64,000 nt of DNA, taken from Amycolatopsis deserti. Its GTDB lineage: Bacteria > Actinomycetota > Actinomycetes > Mycobacteriales > Pseudonocardiaceae. The DNA lies in the NCBI RefSeq assembly GCF_014653945.1, contig NZ_BNAU01000001.1, forward strand, positions 1,426,001 to 1,490,000. Direction: 5' to 3'. The notes under the pieces are model-generated. The model did not search any database, was not told the DNA's origin, and was given only the letters and a program-made list of their open reading frames with translations. Position numbers and translations under genes: made by a program. Positions 32,711 to 39,719 of this stretch are shown one piece after another. Within the stretch, counting starts at the first letter, position 1, and every line of letters begins with the position of its first letter.

Positions 32711-33094
32711 GTGCACGCGTTCGAGGTGCTGGGCGACCCGGTTCGCCGGCGGATCCTGGAGCTCCTGGCCGACGGCGAACGACCCTCCGGGGCCATCGCG
32801 GCGGTGATCCGGGAGGAGTTCGGCATCTCGCAACCCGGCGTCTCCCAGCACCTGCGCGTGCTGCGGGAAAGCGGTTTCACCACGGTGCGCACGGACGGGA
32901 CGCGGCGGCTCTACGCGGTGAACTCCGAGCCGCTGCGCGAGGCCGGCGAGTGGCTGGAGCGGTTCCGCCACATCTGGGACCAGCCGCTCGACGCCCTCGC
33001 CACCGAACTGGCCCGCGGCAAGCGGGAACGACGACTCAGGCAGGAGACAGACCATGCTCGACATCGCGAACCACCTCAAGGCGATCCACCGTGA
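32711..33094 (+). CDS. ArsR-family regulator (SRPBCC-paired type)
   Basis: 127-aa winged-helix repressor. The opening HAFEVLGDPVRRRILELLAD and the recognition region FGISQPGVSQHLRVLRESGF are typical of ArsR regulators partnered with AHSA1/SRPBCC proteins; the wing is VRTDGTRRLYAV. GTG 32711 lies shortly after an AT-rich operator. Its last 41 nt overlap the downstream SRPBCC gene, so the two are tightly coupled. Confidence 0.9.
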   Translation: MHAFEVLGDPVRRRILELLADGERPSGAIAAVIREEFGISQPGVSQHLRVLRESGFTTVRTDGTRRLYAVNSEPLREAGEWLERFRHIWDQPLDALATELARGKRERRLRQETDHARHREPPQGDPP

Positions 33095-33677
33095 GGTCCG
33101 CCGCGGCACGACGTCCGGCGGCGAGACGGTCACCGTCCTGGTCCGGCGCCGCTACGACGCCAGCGTGGAAGACGTGTGGGACGCGGTGACCGACCCGGCC
33201 CGAGTGCGCCGCTGGTTCCTGCCGCTGACCGGCGACCTCCGCGAGGGCGGCTCGTTCCAGCTCGAGGGCAACGCGGGCGGCGACATCCTGACCTGCGACG
33301 CGCCGCGGCTGCTGAAGGTGACCTTCGGCGGGCCGTCCAGCATCGTCGAGGTGCGCCTGACCGGGAACGGCGAGGCCACCGACCTCGAGCTGGAGCACAC
33401 GGTGCCGATCGAGATCGCGCAGAGCGGCGCGGGGGCGCTGTTCGTGGGCCCGGGCTGGGACGGCGCACTGATGGGCCTGGCGCTCTACGTCGCCGGGGAA
33501 GCGCCCGAAGACCCGGTCGCCGCCGCGAACTCCCCCGAGGTGCAGGAGTTCAACGCCGGATCGGTGCGCGCCTGGTCGACGGCCGTCGAGGAGTCCGGAA
33601 CCGCCACCGCGGAGGAGATCGCGGCGCTGGCGCAGGTGTCGATGGCCCAGTTCGCCCCCGACGTGGCCACTCCCTAG
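33054..33677 (+). CDS. SRPBCC/AHSA1-domain protein
   Basis: 207-aa START-like (AHSA1/CalC) protein. RRRYDASVEDVWDAVTDPAR followed by VRRWFLPLTGD and the strand pattern VEVRLTGNGEATDLELEH are typical. The fold forms a hydrophobic pocket, so small-molecule binding is likely. It overlaps the ArsR gene by 41 nt. The ~90 nt after its stop hold a short hydrophobic reading on the opposite strand that was not accepted as a gene. Confidence 0.9.
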   Translation: MLDIANHLKAIHREVRRGTTSGGETVTVLVRRRYDASVEDVWDAVTDPARVRRWFLPLTGDLREGGSFQLEGNAGGDILTCDAPRLLKVTFGGPSSIVEVRLTGNGEATDLELEHTVPIEIAQSGAGALFVGPGWDGALMGLALYVAGEAPEDPVAAANSPEVQEFNAGSVRAWSTAVEESGTATAEEIAALAQVSMAQFAPDVATP

Positions 33678-33769
33678 CGGCCGCGCGGCGATGAAGAACA
33701 GCGCCACCAGCAGGATCGCGACGAACGACGTCACCCCGGCCAGGTGGTGCGGTCCCAGGTGCGGCGGCG

Positions 33770-34411
33770 CTAGCCGGGATTCAGAACCTCGTCGTCGGTG
33801 TGCGCGCCGAATTCGGCGACGCGCACCTCGGCGATGCGCTCGTACCGGCTGATCCGGTCGGTCCACTCCGCGTCGACCCCGAACGCCACCTGCGCGAAGC
33901 CGACCCGGGCGACGGCCTGGGCCAAGCCCGGATCGCCGGGGGGCAGCAGCCGCACCGGCGCGTCGAGTGCCACGGTGTGCGGCGGCACGAAGTACTCGTC
34001 CGGCACAACGGTGCGCGCGTGGACGAGCGCGCCGACCGCGACCACCGATCCGGCCCCGAGTCGCGCGCTCTGCAGGACCGTCGCCGCGGTCGCCACGTAG
34101 ACGCACCGGCCGGCCTCGCAGCCCAGCAGCGTGGCCTGAGGCCCCACGAAGACGTGGTCGCCGACGAGCACCGGTTGATCGCCGGCGACCGCGGATCCGC
34201 GCAGCACCGCGTTCTCGCAGATCACCGCCGCCTCCCCGACCTCGATCCGGGACCCCTCGGCATCGAGCACCGCGCCGTACATCACCCGCGCCCTCGGCCC
34301 CACGCGGACATCGCCGACCAGCGTGGCCGTCGGCGCGACGTAGGCGGTGGGATGGATCTGCGGTTCACGCCCGCGATGCCGGATGCGGATCCCCCTCGGT
34401 TCAGCGGTCAC
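33770..34411 (-). CDS. Left-handed beta-helix (gamma-carbonic anhydrase-like) protein
   Basis: 213-aa hexapeptide-repeat protein resembling gamma-carbonic anhydrases/PaaY. Repeats of the LIV-G-x4 type run from ~residue 20 (IHPTAYVAPTATLVGDVRVG) to ~130. The His residues that bind zinc in true gamma-class enzymes are largely not in place (GDHVFVGPQATLLGC has Gln where His is common), so anhydrase activity is doubtful. The GTG at 34411 is used; an upstream extension is Arg-rich. The soluble C-terminal ~60 residues look helical. Standalone gene. Confidence 0.82.
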   Translation of the reverse strand: MTAEPRGIRIRHRGREPQIHPTAYVAPTATLVGDVRVGPRARVMYGAVLDAEGSRIEVGEAAVICENAVLRGSAVAGDQPVLVGDHVFVGPQATLLGCEAGRCVYVATAATVLQSARLGAGSVVAVGALVHARTVVPDEYFVPPHTVALDAPVRLLPPGDPGLAQAVARVGFAQVAFGVDAEWTDRISRYERIAEVRVAEFGAHTDDEVLNPG

Positions 34412-34586
34412 GAGCGGATTCTCGCCCGGCCGGCCGCGAGCGCACTGGCGGGTTTCCGACGTCACGTTCGTCGAGAGCCGCGGCGGCAAACCCGCGCGGG
34501 GAAGCTTTCACCCGAACTCGTGGATATCGGGCCGAATCGGCCCGTTCGCGGGGTCCGGGACGACCCGTCCTCGCTAGGGTGCGGCC

Positions 34587-35135
34587 GTGGCACCGCTTCG
34601 CTCCCCCGCCCCGGGTCTGCCGCGCCAGGCCTGCTGGACCACGCTCGCCGCGCTCACCCTCGTCGCCGGGTGGGCCGTCCTGGAGGCCGCCCCGGCCGAG
34701 ACCGCCGCCGCGCCCGCCGCCCGCCCGGTTCCGCCGCCGATGCCGCTGTCCAGCACCGCGCCGCCGGCCCCGCGCACCGAACTGTGCCCGGACACCGCCC
34801 GCGCCTGCGTCGACGAGGAGCGGCGCGTGGGCTGGCTCCAGCACGACGGCGAGGTCACCCACGGACCGGTCGCGATCATGCCCGGCACCGCCGACGCCCC
34901 GGACTCCGTCGCCACGCCGCGGGGCGTGTTCCGCGTCCAGTGGAAGGACGCCGAACACACCAGCGCCGAGTTCGGCGACCCGATGAACCACTCGGTGTTC
35001 TTCGCCCCCGGCGGGATCGCCTTCCACGAGGGCAGCCTGGACACCCCGTCGCACGGGTGCGTCCACCTGTCGGCGCACGACGCCGCCCTCTTCTACGACG
35101 CCCTGCCGGTGGGCGCCGAGGTCGCGGTGTTCTGA
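34587..35135 (+). CDS. L,D-transpeptidase (YkuD domain), secreted
   Basis: 182-aa exported L,D-transpeptidase-like protein. The N-terminus has a hydrophobic segment (ACWTTLAALTLVAGWAVLEAA) acting as signal peptide or anchor, then a Pro/Ala linker. The YkuD catalytic motif is SHGCVHLSAHD, preceded by FFAPGGIAFHEG. Role: 3-3 cross-linking or remodelling of peptidoglycan outside the membrane. A TAGGGT -10-like box lies ~10 nt before the GTG, so the transcript may be leaderless. Confidence 0.9.
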   Translation: MAPLRSPAPGLPRQACWTTLAALTLVAGWAVLEAAPAETAAAPAARPVPPPMPLSSTAPPAPRTELCPDTARACVDEERRVGWLQHDGEVTHGPVAIMPGTADAPDSVATPRGVFRVQWKDAEHTSAEFGDPMNHSVFFAPGGIAFHEGSLDTPSHGCVHLSAHDAALFYDALPVGAEVAVF

Positions 35136-35177
35136 CCGCGCGGTTCGGCATCGATTTCTGGGTCCGGCCGTGTCACC

Positions 35178-35552
35178 ATGAAGGTGATGCGGTCCAGCGG
35201 CAGCCCCGAGCCCGGCCCCGGCGCTCCCTTCGCCGTCACGGTGCAGGAGCGGGAGGCCGCCGTCGTCGTGCAGGCCGCCGGCGAGCTCGACAGCTCGACC
35301 GTGCCGCGGCTGCGCGCCATCGTCCGCGCCGTCCTGACCGCGGCGCCCGGGGTGCTGGTGCTCGACCTGTCCGGCGTGACTTTCCTGGGCACGGCCGGGA
35401 TGCACCTGCTGCTGGAGATCCAGGACCGCGCCGGCGACACCGAGGTGCGGTTCGTGGCGCACGCCCGCGGCACGGTCAAACCGTTGCGCATCACCAGGAT
35501 CATCGACGCGCTCGACCTCTACCCGACCCTGGCGCAGGCGCTGCGGGCGTGA
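35178..35552 (+). CDS. STAS-domain anti-sigma-factor antagonist
   Basis: 124-aa SpoIIAA/RsbV-like STAS protein. FAVTVQEREAAVVVQAAGEL is followed by LDLSGVTFLGTAGMHLLLEI, where the phosphorylatable position is Thr (GTAG) instead of the more usual Ser. Such proteins bind HATPase anti-sigma factors when dephosphorylated. ATG 35178 has a second in-frame ATG 9 nt later. A matching anti-sigma factor gene lies ~4 kb away (39185-39565), next to a second STAS gene. Confidence 0.87.
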   Translation: MKVMRSSGSPEPGPGAPFAVTVQEREAAVVVQAAGELDSSTVPRLRAIVRAVLTAAPGVLVLDLSGVTFLGTAGMHLLLEIQDRAGDTEVRFVAHARGTVKPLRITRIIDALDLYPTLAQALRA

Positions 35553-35556
35553 CGGC

Positions 35557-36528
35557 TCACAACCAGTCGCGCCGCTTGAACATCGCGTACAGCGCGCCGG
35601 ACAGCGCCACGATCACGGCGGTGGAGAGCCAGAACCCCCACGGCCGCTCGAACCCGGGATAGGGCACGTTCTGGCCGTAGAACCCGGTGATGGCCGTGGG
35701 CACCGCGATGATCGCCGCCCAGCTGGTGACCTTCTTCATGATCAGGTTGAGCCGGTTGCCCTGCAGGCTCAGCTGCGTCTCACGGATCGTGGTCACCAGG
35801 TCCCGCAGCGATTCCGTCCACTCCGACGCACGCAGCACGTGGTCGTAGACGTCCTGGTAGTACGGCGTCAGCGTCTCGTCGACGAGGTGGTGGTCGCGGC
35901 GCATCAGCGAGTTCACCACCTCGCGCATCGGCAGCACGACCCGCCGCAGCGACACCAGGCTCTTCCGCAGCCGCAGCGACCGGCGCTGCATGTCGGTGTG
36001 GTCGACGTGGTCGGCGAACACCCCGTCCTCGAGCGACTCGATCTGGTCGTCCATCGCCTGCACCGCTTCGAAGTGGGTGTCCACGATGTAGTCGAGCAGC
36101 CCGTGCACGAGGAAGCCGACGCCGCTCTTGGCGAGATCGGTGGAAGCGTCCCAGCGCTGGACGACCGCCTCGATGTCGAAGTGCTCGTCCTTGCGGACGG
36201 TCACCAGCGCGCGCTCGGTCAGGAAGGCCGCCAGCTCGCTGTCGGTCAGCACGCCGGTTCCGGTGTCCAGCCGCACGGCGTAGGCGGTGAGGAACGCGTG
36301 GCTTTCGTACCGGTCGAGCTTGGGCCGCTGGTGCTCGTGCACGGCGTCCTCGACGGCGAGCCGGTGCAGGCCGAGTTCTTCGCTGATGGTGGCGAGGTCG
36401 GCCTCGGTCGGGGTGACGAAGTCGAGCCACACCACCGTCGCCGGGTCCTGGAGGTACTCGGACATTTCGGCCGCCGGGAAGTTCTCGGCCTCGAGAACGC
36501 CGTGGCGGTACACGCGGGTGCGAGCCAT
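35557..36528 (-). CDS. corA: CorA-family Mg2+/Co2+ transporter
   Basis: 323-aa 2-TM-GxN divalent-cation channel. The long soluble N-terminal domain includes LHRLAVEDAVHEHQRPKLDR, typical of CorA, and the long stalk helix is charged. The two C-terminal helices flank the pore motif. That motif reads YGQNVPYPG, i.e. G-Q-N where most CorA proteins have G-M-N, so selectivity may differ. The C-terminal tail is FKRRDWL, also typical. Convergent with the STAS gene by only a few nt. Confidence 0.9.
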   Translation of the reverse strand: MARTRVYRHGVLEAENFPAAEMSEYLQDPATVVWLDFVTPTEADLATISEELGLHRLAVEDAVHEHQRPKLDRYESHAFLTAYAVRLDTGTGVLTDSELAAFLTERALVTVRKDEHFDIEAVVQRWDASTDLAKSGVGFLVHGLLDYIVDTHFEAVQAMDDQIESLEDGVFADHVDHTDMQRRSLRLRKSLVSLRRVVLPMREVVNSLMRRDHHLVDETLTPYYQDVYDHVLRASEWTESLRDLVTTIRETQLSLQGNRLNLIMKKVTSWAAIIAVPTAITGFYGQNVPYPGFERPWGFWLSTAVIVALSGALYAMFKRRDWL

Positions 36529-36588
36529 GTCCCCACGCTAGGCTGTGCGCCGGACGACCGCGCACCGGAGGATCTGGGGGTTTGCCCG

Positions 36589-37590
36589 GTGGAACCACTC
36601 CGCATCGGCATCCTGGGCGCCGCGCGCATCGCCGGGACGGCGATCGCCGCACCGGCCCGCGAGACCGGGCACCGGCTGGTCGCCGTCGCCGCGCGGGATC
36701 GCGGCCGTGCCGAGGTGTTCGCCGCCGAGCACGGGGTGGAACGGGTGGCCGGCTCCTACACCGAACTGCTCGCCGACGACGAGATCGACGTGGTCTACAA
36801 CCCGCTGCCCAACGGGTTGCACGGGCCGTGGACCCTCGCCGCGGTGCGGGCCGGAAAGCACGTGCTGGCCGAGAAACCCTTCGCCGCCAACGCCGAGGAG
36901 GCCCGCGAGGTGGCCGCGGCGGCGGACGCGGCCGGGGTGCGGGTCATGGAGGCGTTCCACTACCTCTACCACCCGGTTCTGCTGCGGCTGCACGAAATCC
37001 TGGACTCCGGCGAGCTGGGCGAGCTGCGCCGCGCCGAGGCCGAGTTGCTGATCCCCGCCCCCGCCGACGGCGACCCCCGGTGGTCGTTCGAGCTGGCGGG
37101 CGGTGCGCTGATGGACGTCGGCTGCTACGGGTTGCACGCGCTGCGCGGGCTCGCGCCGTGGGCGGGCGGGGCGCCGGTGCTGGAGTCGGCCAGCGGGACG
37201 GCGCGGCGGCCGGGGGTGGACCAGGCGATGGACGTGCGGCTGGCGTTCCCCGGCGGTGCGACCGGAACCGTGCGGTGCGACATGGCCGCCGAGGAGGTCA
37301 GGTTCGGCCTGCGGCTGACCGGCACGCGGGGCGAGGCGGCCGCGGTGAACTTCGTGCGCCCGGACACCGACGACCGGATCCTGGTGGGCGACCGGGTCGA
37401 GCACCTCGGGCGGCGCCCGTCGTATTCCTACCAGCTGGAGGCGTTCGCGGCGCACGTGCGGGAGGGGGCGCCGCTGCGCAACGACCTCGCGGACGCGGTC
37501 GCGACGATGACGCTGGTCGACCAGTGCTACCGCGCCGCCGGGTTCGGGGTGCGTCCCCGCTCACGTGTGGAGCCGGTGGCGGGTGCGTGA
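36589..37590 (+). CDS. Gfo/Idh/MocA-family oxidoreductase
   Basis: 333-aa NAD(P)-dependent oxidoreductase. The Rossmann motif is RIGILGAARIAG; the substrate strand is the family's AGKHVLAEKPFAANAEEA with EKP, followed by VMEAFHYLYHPV and GGALMDVGCYGLHAL (catalytic Asp/His region). GTG 36589 has GGGGG upstream. Acts on a sugar, inositol or related polyol; which one cannot be read. It is followed 16 nt later by a GNAT gene that may be co-transcribed. Confidence 0.9.
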   Translation: MEPLRIGILGAARIAGTAIAAPARETGHRLVAVAARDRGRAEVFAAEHGVERVAGSYTELLADDEIDVVYNPLPNGLHGPWTLAAVRAGKHVLAEKPFAANAEEAREVAAAADAAGVRVMEAFHYLYHPVLLRLHEILDSGELGELRRAEAELLIPAPADGDPRWSFELAGGALMDVGCYGLHALRGLAPWAGGAPVLESASGTARRPGVDQAMDVRLAFPGGATGTVRCDMAAEEVRFGLRLTGTRGEAAAVNFVRPDTDDRILVGDRVEHLGRRPSYSYQLEAFAAHVREGAPLRNDLADAVATMTLVDQCYRAAGFGVRPRSRVEPVAGA

Positions 37591-37606
37591 CCGGTAACGT
37601 CGGGGT

Positions 37607-38284
37607 GTGAGTTCTCCCCTGGACAACCCGGCCTTCGCGTCGCTGACCGGTCCGCACGCCCGGTTCGCCGAGTCGCACGGGTCGGCGGTGCGGTACGACC
37701 CGGAAGTTTCGCCGTGGGCGGGCATGCCGGACGACGCGGACGAAACGGCGTGGAAGGACCTGGCCGAGCTGGCCGGGCCGGGTGGTGTGCTGTCCCTGCC
37801 CGGGCCGCGGCTGCCGGTGCCCGCGGACTGGGCGGTGGAGTTCGACGTGCCCGGGGTGCAGATGGTGGCCGGGCCGATGGCGACCGCGCCGGACCCGGAG
37901 GCGGTGCGGCTCACGGCGGCGGACGTGCCGGAGATGCTGGCGCTGGCCGAGCGGACGCGGCCGGGACCGTTCCTGCCGCGCACCGTCGAGATGGGCACCT
38001 ACCTCGGTTTCCGCCGGGAGGGCCGGCTGATCGCGATGGCCGGGGAGCGCCTGCACCCGCCCGGGTACACCGAGATCAGCGCGGTCTGCACGGACGCGGA
38101 GTTCCGCGGGCAGGGCCTGGGCACGCGGCTGGTGCTCGCGGTGGCGCACGGAATCCGCGACCGCGGCGAAACGCCGTTCCTGCACGCGGCGGCGAACAAC
38201 ACCAACGCGATCCGCCTGTACGCGGCGCTGGGCTTCCAGCTGCGGCGGGAGATCGACTTCGTCGGGGTGCGGGTGCCGGCCTGA
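37607..38284 (+). CDS. GNAT-family N-acetyltransferase (FR47-like)
   Basis: 225-aa acetyl-CoA-dependent N-acyltransferase. The C-terminal half carries the FR47-like GNAT core: MAGERLHPPGYTEISAVCTD, the acetyl-CoA P-loop FRGQGLGTRLVLAV, and the motif B stretch FLHAAANNTNAIRLYAALGF. The N-terminal ~110 residues are less conserved. The acceptor is unknown. It follows the Gfo/Idh gene by 16 nt. Confidence 0.88.
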   Translation: MSSPLDNPAFASLTGPHARFAESHGSAVRYDPEVSPWAGMPDDADETAWKDLAELAGPGGVLSLPGPRLPVPADWAVEFDVPGVQMVAGPMATAPDPEAVRLTAADVPEMLALAERTRPGPFLPRTVEMGTYLGFRREGRLIAMAGERLHPPGYTEISAVCTDAEFRGQGLGTRLVLAVAHGIRDRGETPFLHAAANNTNAIRLYAALGFQLRREIDFVGVRVPA

Positions 38285-38339
38285 GAAGCGGGAGAGCGGT
38301 TCGCCTGGGCGTCCGGTTGCGTGCAGCCGAGCGAGCCGT

Positions 38340-38690
38340 GAGCCGCCGCGCGGGCACCACGCGGTGCTGATCACGCGGGTGCGGGCCAGCGCATCCGACC
38401 GCGGCAACGCCGCCCAGGTGATGAACACGGTCGTGGTACTGCCGCATCCAGTGCCAATCCGGGTGCGCGCGCCGGAGCTCCCGATCCGCCGCACCCGCCG
38501 GGCCTGGTCGAGCTCGAGGTCGGCCGCCGGCGGCATCCGCTCGAGCACCGCCGTGTGGTCCACTGTGGTCGATCCGCCGGTCCGCGGCAGGGCGAGCCGC
38601 TCGCCGGCCCCACGGGCTGGCCCCGGTGGGCCTGGCCCTGCTCGCCCTCGCGGCGGCCGCTCCGGTGCCCGGGACACGACATTTCGCCCA
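38340..38690 (-). pseudogene. Possible frameshifted remnant of a small helical protein
   Basis: Across this ~500-nt gap the minus strand contains short segments that look like one protein spread over two frames: TTVDHTAVLERMPPAADLEL and DQARRVRR in one, ELRRAHPDWHWMRQYHDRV in another, then FITWAALPRSDALARTR back in the first. Each is protein-like and they join at the right places if two indels are assumed. No family is recognised and no intact start was identified. The alternative is chance composition in GC-rich DNA. Nothing else is seen between 38285 and 38784. Confidence 0.3.
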
Positions 38691-38784
38691 GCCGCGTGAC
38701 CGTCTCTGAACTGGTGCTCGCCGTGCCAGGGTGATTACCCTACGAGAAGAGCCAGGCCAGCCAGGGCTGACGGGGAGGAGAGTC

Positions 38785-39198
38785 ATGACCCACCCGGCGC
38801 GCAACTCCACCGGTGCCGTGAGCACGGCCGTCCGCCGCGGGACCCGCGTCCCCGCGCAACGGGCCGCGCCGGGAGCCCTGCGCCTGCAGGTGTTCTGGCC
38901 CGTGCCCGGGATCGCCGTGCTGAAAGTCGCCGGCGATGTCGACGTGGCCACCGCCGCACCGCTGAACCGCGCGCTCGAGGAGCTCACCGCGCACCGGCCG
39001 CGCGTCGCGGTGGTCGACCTCAGCGGAGTGGACTTCCTCGGCTCCGCGGGCCTGGCCGCGCTCGCCCAAGCGAGTGAACGTGCCGACGTCCGGGTGGTCG
39101 CCCCGACGCGGCAGACGTCGCGCCCGCTGTCGATCACTGGTCTGGACCAGCGCCTGCCGGTCTACGCCACCCGCGACGAAGCGCTCAGGGCCTGCTGA
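38785..39198 (+). CDS. STAS-domain anti-sigma-factor antagonist
   Basis: 137-aa SpoIIAA-like protein. GIAVLKVAGDVDVATAAPLN is followed by VVDLSGVDFLGSAGLAALAQ with the canonical phosphorylatable Ser (GSAG). ATG 38785 follows GGGGAGGAG. The N-terminal ~35 residues are basic and unstructured. It is convergent with, and overlaps by 14 nt, an HATPase anti-sigma gene, so the two are probably partners in a partner-switching pathway. Confidence 0.88.
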   Translation: MTHPARNSTGAVSTAVRRGTRVPAQRAAPGALRLQVFWPVPGIAVLKVAGDVDVATAAPLNRALEELTAHRPRVAVVDLSGVDFLGSAGLAALAQASERADVRVVAPTRQTSRPLSITGLDQRLPVYATRDEALRAC

Positions 39199-39565
39199 GC
39201 CGGGAGCGCAGCTCGCGTTCCGCCCACAGCACGCCGTCCGGCCCGGTGCCCCACCGGGTGCTGATCGCGTCGAGCACCCCGATGCCGATGCCCGGCTCCG
39301 GCGGCCCGCCCACCCCGTCGACCTCCACCCGCAGCACGTCCGCGGTCCGGCTCAACCGGACCTCGAACGGCGGGAACGCGGTGACGCACGCCGACGCGGC
39401 GAGTTCGTCGACCAGCAGGACCACGTCGATCACGACCGGCGCCGGGCAGTCGGCGAGCATCGCGCGCACCCGGCGGCGCAGCGGGGCGAGCCCCTCCGGG
39501 CCGTCGAGCCGCACGGCCGTGGCCGGTGTGCGCTCCTCCAGTGAGTCGGTCAAGGACCCGGACAC
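39185..39565 (-). CDS. HATPase anti-sigma regulatory factor (RsbW/SpoIIAB-like)
   Basis: 126-aa GHKL-type anti-sigma factor/serine kinase. The N-box helix reads VVLLVDELAASACVTAF, i.e. the Glu is kept but the Mg-binding Asn of E-L-x-x-N-A is Ser. The G1 region is VEVDGVGGPPEPGIGIGVLD, shorter than usual. ATP binding may be weak, or it may act only as a docking protein. The GTG at 39565 abuts GGAGG, so the start may be a later TTG. A SigB/SigF-type promoter lies ~30 bp upstream. Partner of the STAS protein whose gene it overlaps. Confidence 0.82.
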   Translation of the reverse strand: MSGSLTDSLEERTPATAVRLDGPEGLAPLRRRVRAMLADCPAPVVIDVVLLVDELAASACVTAFPPFEVRLSRTADVLRVEVDGVGGPPEPGIGIGVLDAISTRWGTGPDGVLWAERELRSRLSRP

Positions 39566-39594
39566 CTCCGCTGTCTGGTCAACGGCCGCCGTCG

Positions 39595-39619
39595 CTACCC
39601 ACGCGCGGATTCATCAAAC
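39595..39619 (-). promoter_or_regulatory. SigB/SigF-type promoter of the anti-sigma gene
   Basis: On the minus strand GTTT (39619-39616), 15-bp spacer, GGGTAG (39600-39595). This matches the GTTT-N15-17-GGGTAT pattern known for actinobacterial SigF/SigB-type sigma factors. Its position implies that the cognate stress sigma factor controls its own regulator. Confidence 0.6.
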
Positions 39620-39719
39620 CTTGGACCGAATGAAATCACGCGGAGGGGCCGTGCGCAGCACACGGACGGGCGCACTCGGCCACCCGGACGGCGGATCCCT
39701 GCTCTACCGGTGGTGCGGG

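Noticed and set aside
33678..33769. A short minus-strand hydrophobic segment (TSFVAILLVALFFIAARP) after the SRPBCC gene.
   Set aside because: No start with a ribosome site and no stop until deep in the opposite gene. Possibly a gene remnant, but too little to support.
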